NCBI RefSeq assembly: GCF_024218795.1
Contig: NZ_CP100400.1
Span: forward strand, 1,860,001-1,924,000
Length of the DNA: 64,000 bases
Reading direction: 5' to 3'
Origin: Halorussus aquaticus
Lineage (GTDB): Archaea > Halobacteriota > Halobacteria > Halobacteriales > Haladaptataceae
Position numbers and translations under genes: made by a program. The first letter of the stretch is position 1, and each line of letters opens with the position of its first letter. Below are positions 58,848 to 64,000 of the stretch, piece by piece. A model generated the notes under the pieces. That model saw only the letters and a program-made list of their open reading frames with translations, was not told the DNA's origin and made no database searches.

Positions 58848-59330
58848 CTACTCGAACGCCCGGTCGAGCGTCTCGCGCACGTCGTCGGTCCCGACGGGTG
58901 CCCACGCTTCGAGGTCGTAGCTCACGTCCAGCAGTTCCTCGGCGCGATCGGTGTCGCCCGCGGCCGCGACCGTTCGTGCCTCCTCGCGCAGGCGCTCGGC
59001 GACCGACTCGCCGAGACCCTCGCGGTCTAGCTCTCGGTCGGGGACGTCCAGAATGTGCGGGAGGTCCTCGCCGTTCTCGGGCACCGTGGGGAACGCCGCA
59101 GGTCCGGCGACGAGAACGCACTCGGCGTCGCGCTCGCCCCCGCCGCCGGTCTCCGTCTCCACGAGGTAGTACGCCTCGACCGCACGCTCGATTTCGGCCG
59201 CGAACGCCTCGCGCTCGACCTCCTTGCCCTGCTTGAACGCGAGTTCGACCAGCGCCTGTTCGAGTTCGTCGCGCGTGAGTCCGTCGAAGAGGTCTACCAC
59301 CCCGGCGAGTTCGTCTTTGGTGTCGGCCAT
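58848..59330 (-). CDS. Haloarchaeal DUF7109-like protein
   Basis: The 160 aa acidic protein has no membrane span or catalytic motif. Landmarks are DELAGVVDLFDGLTRDELEQALVELAFKQGKEV, VLVAGPAAFPTVPENGEDLPHILDVPDRELDREGLG and DVSYDLEAWAPV. The LPHILDVPDRE segment is conserved in a haloarchaeal family (DUF7109 from memory). Function unknown. It is the last gene before the palindromic element at 59440. Confidence 0.7.
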   Translation of the reverse strand: MADTKDELAGVVDLFDGLTRDELEQALVELAFKQGKEVEREAFAAEIERAVEAYYLVETETGGGGERDAECVLVAGPAAFPTVPENGEDLPHILDVPDRELDREGLGESVAERLREEARTVAAAGDTDRAEELLDVSYDLEAWAPVGTDDVRETLDRAFE

Positions 59331-59439
59331 TCGTTATCGGGAGGGGTTCTCGCTGGGGCTTAGTTGTTCGGGAAGCGAATTCGGACAATCTAGGTCACGG
59401 CGTTCTGAAACGGTCTTCGGTTGTCGTTAGCAGGGGGTT

Positions 59440-59567
59440 GTGGAAAGCCCCCGCCCGGTCGCGGTCGCTCAGCGACATATCCTCGGCTCACTTCGTTCGC
59501 CTCGTATAGGGGTCGCTGAGACGACCATGGGCCGCAGGCCCGCGACCGGGCGGCCCCTTTCATCCAC
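59440..59567. repeat. Nested palindromic element, copy A
   Basis: 128 bp with layered inverted repeats: GTGGAAAG (59440-59447) with CTTTC/CCAC (59557-59567); a perfect 12-bp stem CGCCCGGTCGCG (59452-59463) with CGCGACCGGGCG (59541-59552); and GTCG plus a perfect 9-bp CTCAGCGAC (59468-59476) with GTCGCTGAG (59512-59520) and ACGAC. A side hairpin GGGCC-GCA-GGCCC lies at 59529-59541, giving a branched shape. The element shares its frame with copy B. No coding frame is convincing. Confidence 0.8.
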
Positions 59568-59819
59568 TCGGACGGTGGATTCGTCGGACGACCATGCATT
59601 TTCGAATGCCTAACTCATACGAACCTTCAAATACTGAGACGAGACCAATCCAGACCGGACGCCTCGCGCGGTTGCGGGCAGATAGCTGGCGAGTCAGTCA
59701 GCAGTGTCGCTCGGCGGTGCCACCGCCCCGCGGTGGCGGTAAAGCCGCCTTACCCCGTAACCGCCAGTCCGACTACCCGGAAACGGCTGTGCCACGGAAA
59801 GCACACTCGACAGCGACGC
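59568..59819. other. GC-rich hairpin region between copy A and the aminotransferase gene
   Basis: A lower-GC segment (59590-59640) with TTCAAATACT looks like a plus-strand promoter. Further on, GCCACCGC-CCC-GCGGTGGC (59718-59736) is a perfect 8-bp hairpin, overlapped by alternatives GGCGGT-gcc-ACCGCC (59712-59726) and GGCGG-TAAAG-CCGCC (59734-59748). No protein frame is convincing. It could encode a small structured RNA, or be an old repeat. Confidence 0.4.
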
Positions 59820-60920
59820 CTACGCGAAGTAGTCCGCCAGTCGGTCGGCGGCCGCCTCGACGCGCGGCGAGACGAGCGCGAACCGGAGCCAGTCGTCGAA
59901 CGACTCGCCGAACGCCTCGCCGGGCATCCCCGCGACGCCCGCTTCGTCCACGAGTCGCTCGACGTTCTCCAGCGTGCCGGGGAAGTCGGGGAACCGAGCC
60001 ATCACGTAGAACGCGCCGTCGGGCGAGGAGTAGTCCGCGCCCGCCGCGTCCAGCGCCGCGGTGAACGTCTCGACGCGCTCTTCGAGGAGCTGTCGGTTCG
60101 CCTCGTAGTAGGCCGGGTCGGTGTTCCGTAGCGCGTGGAGGACGGCGTACTGGCCGGGCCGCGTCGTCGCGACGTTGGTGAGCATGTGGCGAGTCTTGGC
60201 CACGTCCACTAGCGACTCGGGGAAAACGGCGTACCCCACCCGGAACCCCGTGATGGCGAACGTCTTCGAGTAGGAGTTGGTCACGACGCGATGGTCGGAG
60301 TCGAACGACAGCGCCGAGGTGAACTCCCCGGAGAAGTCGAAGTGGTCGTACACCTCGTCGCTGACGAGCAGCGCGTCGTACTCCTCGGCGATAGCCACGA
60401 GTTCGCGCATCGTCCCCTCGTCGTACACCGCGCCCGTGGGGTTGTTCGGCGTGTTCACCACGATTCCGGCGGTCTCGTCGCTGGCGGCCTCGCGCACGTC
60501 CGCGGGGTCGAGCGACCCGTCGTCAGCGGTGGTGACGTACCGCGCCGTCGCGCCGAGCATCTTGGTCTTGCCCGGATAGTACGGGTAGACGGGGTCGGTG
60601 AGGACGAACTCCGACCCGCGCTCGCGCTCCAACGCTCGGGCCATCGCGAGGTAGTTGGCCTCACCGCCGCCGTTCGTCACGACGACCTGCGACTCCGCGA
60701 CGTTCCGGCGCTCGGCTATCTCCTCGCGGAGTTCGGCCAACCCCTCGCTGGGCGGATACTGGAAGTCCGCGCCGCCGAGGTCGGCGTACTCGTGGAGTCC
60801 CTCGCTGATGGCCTCGGGCGACCCCCAGTCGGGGTTGCCGCTCACCATGTCCACCACATCCCGGTCGGCGTCGGCGGCGTACTGCATCACGTGGAAGAAC
60901 AGCGGCGTGTCGTAGTCCAT
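59820..60920 (-). CDS. Class I/II aminotransferase
   Basis: The 366 aa PLP enzyme has fold type I. VVDMVSGNPDWGSPEAISEGLHEYA is the N-terminal substrate segment, VVVTNGGGEANYLAMARAL the cofactor loop, NTPNNPTGAVYDE contains the conserved Asn and Pro, LLVSDEVYDHFDF the Asp and Tyr, and VVTNSYSKTFAITGFRVGYAV the PLP lysine. It resembles aspartate/alanine or aromatic aminotransferases; substrate is undecided. The start MDYDTPLFFHVM is at 60920; a longer frame begins at 60968. Confidence 0.88.
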   Translation of the reverse strand: MDYDTPLFFHVMQYAADADRDVVDMVSGNPDWGSPEAISEGLHEYADLGGADFQYPPSEGLAELREEIAERRNVAESQVVVTNGGGEANYLAMARALERERGSEFVLTDPVYPYYPGKTKMLGATARYVTTADDGSLDPADVREAASDETAGIVVNTPNNPTGAVYDEGTMRELVAIAEEYDALLVSDEVYDHFDFSGEFTSALSFDSDHRVVTNSYSKTFAITGFRVGYAVFPESLVDVAKTRHMLTNVATTRPGQYAVLHALRNTDPAYYEANRQLLEERVETFTAALDAAGADYSSPDGAFYVMARFPDFPGTLENVERLVDEAGVAGMPGEAFGESFDDWLRFALVSPRVEAAADRLADYFA

Positions 60921-61014
60921 GGTGAGATGCTCGGACGCCGAGTAGGTCTTTCTTTCGTTCGGTGCCACCGCGCTCCGTCGAAAAGAACTACTCGTTGCGC
61001 TGTGAGTTCCGACT

Positions 61015-61371
61015 ATGGCGACCGCAGATACCGAGGCAGTACGAGCGTACTACGAGTACATCGACGCCGACGACTACGAGTCGGTGTTCTCGCTGTTCGC
61101 CGCCGACGTGACCTACGAGCGTCCCGGACAGTCGAACCTCTCTGGGATGGACGAGTTCCGCGAGTTCTACCTCGAAGACCGGCCGCTCGAAGACGGCGAC
61201 CACGAAATCCACGACGTGGTCGCCGAGGGTGATACGGTCGCGGTCCGCGGCGAGTTCGCCGGAACGCAGGGCGACGAGGCGGTGTCGTTCGGCTTCGCGG
61301 ACTTCCACCGCTTCGACGAGGACGGGCAGATTACCGAGCGGTGGACCTACACGGACCGAGACGAGGTGTGA
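61015..61371 (+). CDS. SnoaL-like / nuclear transport factor 2-like protein
   Basis: The 118 aa protein has the cone-shaped NTF2/SnoaL fold. AVRAYYEYIDADDYESVFSLFAADVTYERPG is the helical start, FYLEDRPLEDGDHEIHDVVAEGDTVAVRGEF the strand region, and FADFHRFDEDGQITERWTYTD the end. Such domains are ketosteroid-isomerase-like or binding-only; an enzyme function cannot be read. The gene is short and appears monocistronic, divergent from the aminotransferase. Confidence 0.8.
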   Translation: MATADTEAVRAYYEYIDADDYESVFSLFAADVTYERPGQSNLSGMDEFREFYLEDRPLEDGDHEIHDVVAEGDTVAVRGEFAGTQGDEAVSFGFADFHRFDEDGQITERWTYTDRDEV

Positions 61372-61428
61372 GTCGCCGGTCAGCGAGTTCGGGGCGCTAC
61401 CGTCGGTAAGAATCGTGCGCGCCGATAC

Positions 61429-61436
61429 CCTTTTGA
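61429..61436 (+). promoter_or_regulatory. TATA-like box upstream of the 61462 mini-ORF
   Basis: CCTTTTGA lies about 29 bp before the ATG at 61462 and about 110 bp before the main gene. The expected transcription start is at or near the mini-ORF ATG. Confidence 0.4.
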
Positions 61437-61461
61437 CCCTCCCGCGGGTACCAGTGGCTAC

Positions 61462-61503
61462 ATGGTCGCACAGACGATGGATCGCGTTCCGCAAGGGCAG
61501 TAG
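61462..61503 (+). CDS. Possible leaderless mini-ORF (13 aa)
   Basis: ATG at 61462 opens the 13-residue peptide MVAQTMDRVPQGQ, ending in TAG at 61501-61503. It precedes the gene at 61543 by 39 bp. The latter has a strong Shine-Dalgarno-like GGAGGTG (61529-61535), 7 bases before its ATG. The layout is compatible with a leader peptide that affects translation of the second ORF. The peptide has no known signature. Confidence 0.35.
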   Translation: MVAQTMDRVPQGQ

Positions 61504-61542
61504 ACGAGTAGCACGAGTGACTGTTGCTGGAGGTGTTCGTAA

Positions 61543-62325
61543 ATGCTGACGACTGGGAAGACTATCGTAGAGACTGGACTGGACGCAGCCGCGCTCAAAC
61601 CCGCAGAGTGTGACGTATCGCGCGCGGTCGAACTCCCCTTCGAGACTGTCGCCATCGACTACGAAGGGTGCGAACACCTCCCGGACGAGGAGACGCTGGC
61701 CGGAATCGCCCGCCAGAAGGAGGTTCGCCTGACGACGCCCGTCAGGGCCGACGGGTTCGACCCGCTCGGCGACGACGCGGCCTACGACCGGATTCCCGAG
61801 AGCGTGGACCGGGTCGCGGTCGCCGGACACCCCGCCTACCTCACCGACGAGGAGCGCGGGAGAGCGGTCGCGCCCCGCCTTCGGTCCGCGGTCGAGCGCG
61901 ACCCCGGCGCGTGGGTCGGCACCGAAGGCGTCGAACGCCTCGCGCTGGCGACGGGGGCGACCCAGTTCGAACTCCTCTCCCGGACTACCGAACGAGACTT
62001 ACAGGCACTGCGGGCCGCCGGGTTCGACGGCGAAATCGCGGTGTACGCGCCGACGGTTCTCACCGACGACGAGGACGAGATTCTGGACGCGGTGGGCGCG
62101 TACGCCGCTCGCCGGGGTCCCGTGGCGAGCGCGCTCCCCGAGGGCGCGGCCACCGACAGCGCGGCGTCCGACAGAGCGCGCGAGGTCCTTTCGGCCGCGA
62201 CTCGGGACTACGCGCTGGTCGGCACGCCCGCGGAAGTCGGCGAGCGCGTGGCGGCGCTGAAGGACGCGGGGGCAGACCTCGTGGTGGGCTATCCCGCCCG
62301 CGGCATCGAGGAGTTCGTCGAGTAG
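61543..62325 (+). CDS. Haloarchaeal DUF7388-like protein
   Basis: The 260 aa protein starts MLTTGKTIVETGLDAAALKPAECD and looks like a barrel or alpha/beta protein: TVAIDYEGCEHLPDEETLAGIARQKEVRLTTPVRADGFDPLGDDA, VAVAGHPAYLTDEERGRAV, EIAVYAPTVLTDDEDEIL and, at the end, YALVGTPAEVGERVAALKDAGADLVVGYPARGIEEF. The last segment resembles the C-terminus of luciferase-like F420-dependent oxidoreductases. I recognise it as a conserved haloarchaeal family (DUF7388, from memory) of unknown function. It has a clear Shine-Dalgarno-like site, unusual in this mostly leaderless genome. Confidence 0.72.
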   Translation: MLTTGKTIVETGLDAAALKPAECDVSRAVELPFETVAIDYEGCEHLPDEETLAGIARQKEVRLTTPVRADGFDPLGDDAAYDRIPESVDRVAVAGHPAYLTDEERGRAVAPRLRSAVERDPGAWVGTEGVERLALATGATQFELLSRTTERDLQALRAAGFDGEIAVYAPTVLTDDEDEILDAVGAYAARRGPVASALPEGAATDSAASDRAREVLSAATRDYALVGTPAEVGERVAALKDAGADLVVGYPARGIEEFVE

Positions 62326-62416
62326 GGCGGGTCTCGAGGAACTTGTCGTCGCCCTGTTCCGGGCTACTACCGGCGCGGGTCGGTACGCATTTCCCGGCCG
62401 GTTCCGAAATCGAGGT

Positions 62417-63136
62417 ATGCGAGTTGCCCGCCTGTTGACCGCGGACGGACCAGTCAGTGGCGAGTACGAGGACGGCGTCGTCCACGCGACGGACGGCACC
62501 TACGAGGTCGGCCGAGACGGGAGACTGCTCCCGCCCTGCGACCCCTCGGCGCTGTACTGCGTCGGCCGCAACTATGCCGAGACGCTCGACCAGATGGAGT
62601 ACGAGCGCCCCGAGGAACCGGACTTCTTCATCAAACCGCCGACCTCGCTGGTCGCCCACGGCGAACCGATTCCGTACCCCGAGTTCACCGACGAACTCAC
62701 CTACGCGGGCGAGCTGGCGGCGGTCGTCGGCGAGCGCTGCCGGAACGTCACGCCCGAAGAGGTACCCGAGGTCGTCCGCGGTTACACGATACTCAACGAC
62801 GTGGACGCGCTCGACCAGCAGGGCCGGACCGCTCGGAAGGCCTTCGACGGGTCGGGACCGCTCGGGCCGTGGATAGAGACCGACGTGGACCCGACCGCCA
62901 TCGACATGTGGACCGACGTCGCCGGGGAACGCCGACAGAAGGCCAACACCGAACTGATGCTGTTCGGCCCGCGCGAAGTCGTCTCCTACCTCTCCGAGCG
63001 GTTCACTCTCCGTCCGGGCGACGTGATAGCGTTCGGGAGTCCGGCGAACCCCGGACTGGTCGAACCGGGCGACGAGGTCGAAATCACCTACGAGGGCGTC
63101 GGTACCCTCCGGAACGAAGTCGTCGCGCGAGACTGA
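62417..63136 (+). CDS. Fumarylacetoacetate hydrolase family protein
   Basis: The 239 aa protein has the FAH fold. LYCVGRNYAETLDQM, PDFFIKPPTSLVAHGEPIPYPEFTDELTYAGELAAVVG (with the metal Glu), RGYTILNDVDALDQQGRTARKAFDGSGPLGPWIETDVDPT and RFTLRPGDVIAFGSPANPGLVEPGDEVEI are the recognisable segments. Members cleave C-C bonds in oxo-acid catabolism or decarboxylate oxaloacetate or act as 2-keto-hydratases; the substrate is undetermined. Copy B of the palindromic element lies 42 bp after its stop. Confidence 0.88.
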   Translation: MRVARLLTADGPVSGEYEDGVVHATDGTYEVGRDGRLLPPCDPSALYCVGRNYAETLDQMEYERPEEPDFFIKPPTSLVAHGEPIPYPEFTDELTYAGELAAVVGERCRNVTPEEVPEVVRGYTILNDVDALDQQGRTARKAFDGSGPLGPWIETDVDPTAIDMWTDVAGERRQKANTELMLFGPREVVSYLSERFTLRPGDVIAFGSPANPGLVEPGDEVEITYEGVGTLRNEVVARD

Positions 63137-63177
63137 TCGTCTGTGTCTACGAGCGAGAACTGGGCGGAAAACAACTC

Positions 63178-63353
63178 GAAAGCCCCTGCCCGCTCGCGGT
63201 CGTCGTCCGAGAGAGCTTTGCTCTCTCGTGATCACGAAAGACGCTTCGCGTCTTTCGAACGACTCAGCGGGATATTTCGGGCGCAGAACTGTGCGCCCGA
63301 AATAGTGGCCGCGCTGAGACGACTGAACTGAACGCGAGCGGGCGGCCCCTTTC
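63178..63353. repeat. Nested palindromic element, copy B
   Basis: 176 bp with the same outer frame as copy A: GAAAGCCCC at 63178-63186 with GGCCCCTTTC at 63344-63353; a perfect 11-bp stem GCCCGCTCGCG (63188-63198) with CGCGAGCGGGC (63333-63343); GTCGTC (63199-63204) with GACGAC (63318-63323); and CTCAGCG (63263-63269) with CGCTGAG (63312-63318). Three perfect hairpins sit inside: CGAGAGAGC-TTT-GCTCTCTCG (63208-63228), CGAAAGACGC-TTC-GCGTCTTTCG (63235-63257) and a 12-bp stem around a 6-base loop (63274-63285 with 63292-63303). No coding frame is convincing. Confidence 0.85.
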
Positions 63354-63408
63354 AGTCCACCCCAGACGATGCGGGTCGGTCGGCCCACTATCGCCGCCTC
63401 CAACCCCG

Positions 63409-63413
63409 TTTTT
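63409..63413 (+). terminator. T-run after the FAH gene and element B
   Basis: TTTTT in an otherwise GC-rich stretch, 273 bp after the FAH stop and after element B, could end the upstream transcript. Confidence 0.3.
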
Positions 63414-63426
63414 CCGACGGGCACAC

Positions 63427-63434
63427 CTCTAAGT
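63427..63434 (+). promoter_or_regulatory. TATA-like box of the gene at 63458
   Basis: CTCTAAGT lies about 28 bp before the ATG at 63458, consistent with a leaderless transcript. Confidence 0.4.
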
Positions 63435-63457
63435 GCCCGGTCGCCCTTCCCCCGGCC

Positions 63458-64000
63458 ATGAGTCGACGGTATCTCCACGAACACACGACGACCACGGCCG
63501 CCGACGCCTTCGCGGACGCCGAGGTCGCGGTCCTGCCGACCGGCAGCGTCGAGCAGCACGGTCCCGCGCTCCCCCTCGGGACCGACCTGCTGGCGGCCCG
63601 CGCGGTCGCCGAGACGGTCGCCGACCGCCCCGACGCCGTCCTCCTCCCGGCGATTCCGGTCGGCGTCAGCGCCCACCACCGCCAGTTCGACGGGACGCTC
63701 TGGACCGACCCCGAGACCTTCGAGCGCTACGTCGCGGACATCGTGGCCAGCGTCGCCGACCACGGCGTTCGGAAGGCGGTGGTCGTCAACGGGCACGGCG
63801 GGAACGACGACGCGCTCCGGCGCGCCGCCCGCGGCCTCCGCGACGAGGAGGTCGCCTTCGCCGCGCCGTGGAACTGGTGGTCGAACCTCGACGCCCTCGT
63901 CGAGGAGGAACTCGACACGTCGCTGGGCCACGCCGACGAGGTCGAGACGAGCATGATGCTCGCCGTCGCGGGCGACCTCGTACGCGAGGCGGCGCTCGAA
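63458..64000 (+). CDS. Creatininase-family amidohydrolase (partial, runs off the window)
   Basis: The 181 codons visible belong to the creatinine amidohydrolase / MftE-like fold. VAVLPTGSVEQHGPALPLGTDLLAARAVAE carries the first metal ligands (Glu, His, Asp), PAIPVGVSAHHRQFDGTLWTDPETFERYVADI the second, and KAVVVNGHGGNDDALRRAAR the glycine-rich motif. HADEVETSMMLAV at the edge contains the Glu of the active site. Family members act on creatinine, formamidopyrimidine (ArfB) and mycofactocin precursors; in archaea ArfB works in riboflavin/F420 synthesis, so that is one option. The end lies outside the window. Confidence 0.85.
   Translation, partial: MSRRYLHEHTTTTAADAFADAEVAVLPTGSVEQHGPALPLGTDLLAARAVAETVADRPDAVLLPAIPVGVSAHHRQFDGTLWTDPETFERYVADIVASVADHGVRKAVVVNGHGGNDDALRRAARGLRDEEVAFAAPWNWWSNLDALVEEELDTSLGHADEVETSMMLAVAGDLVREAALE

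Noticed and set aside
59568-59819. CRISPR array or tandem repeat
   Set aside because: The hairpins differ in sequence and spacing; there is no regular repeat-spacer pattern.

Overview
The window is high-GC chromosomal DNA from a haloarchaeon (class Halobacteria). The proteins are strongly acidic. Many genes have a TATA-like box about 25-29 bp before the start codon and little or no leader. Archaeal markers include the transcription termination factor FttA/aCPSF1, a geranylgeranyl-lipid reductase, a KorAB ferredoxin oxidoreductase, an archaeal-type ProS, a PolX with a PHP domain, Tat-type twin-arginine exported proteins and a PGF-CTERM surface protein. I see no rRNA, intact tRNA, insertion sequence or CRISPR array.

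Layout. 0-5 kb: polX, a Mut7-C RNase-fold protein with a tiny convergent hydrophobic gene, a membrane protein, an alkyltransferase-like protein without its cysteine, a winged-helix regulator and a degenerate response regulator. 5.4-9.2 kb: trpC-trpB-trpA plus the first enzyme of the archaeal aromatic pathway. 9.3-15.5 kb: mfnA, a DUF3267-like gene broken by an in-frame stop, a DUF1508 protein, a VTT/YqaA-type membrane protein, sppA and an exported GH5-like glycosidase. 15.7-24.5 kb: fttA, membrane and hypothetical proteins, a flavin reductase, two Nudix proteins, a VOC protein, an iron-type alcohol dehydrogenase and proS. 24.5-32.5 kb: a PGF-CTERM protein, MaoC, an alpha/beta hydrolase overlapping an acyl-CoA synthetase, a lipid reductase and two exported proteins. 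32.6-41.3 kb: korAB, a flavin oxidoreductase, Nudix, methylmalonyl-CoA epimerase, an NifS-like aminotransferase, a CPBP protease and methylmalonyl-CoA mutase. 41.5-48.6 kb: one carbohydrate ABC transporter operon with a small membrane protein, a Gfo/Idh dehydrogenase and a TIM-barrel isomerase. 48.6-64 kb: a ferritin-like remnant, GNAT, a zinc finger, an orphan peptide-type binding protein, HAD, acyl-CoA dehydrogenase and ligase, PHP, CinA, CoA-type Nudix, an aminotransferase, a fumarylacetoacetase-like protein and a creatininase-family gene cut by the window edge.

Metabolic links: mce, mutA, two acyl-CoA ligases, MaoC and acyl-CoA dehydrogenase fit fatty-acid or propionate use feeding succinyl-CoA, with KorAB in the TCA cycle. 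The 41.5-48.6 kb cluster looks like uptake and oxidation or isomerisation of one unidentified sugar or polyol.

The most unusual signals are non-coding. Two intergenic elements (59440-59567 and 63178-63353) share a nested palindromic frame around different internal hairpins. Several coding regions (polX, mut7-C, trpA, the DUF3267-like gene and one acyl-CoA synthetase) carry perfect hairpin-forming inserts at variable protein positions, comparable to palindromic elements that invade genes in Rickettsia. Two genes (sppA and the gene at 61543) are preceded by an apparently leaderless mini-ORF, while the main ORF has a Shine-Dalgarno-like site.
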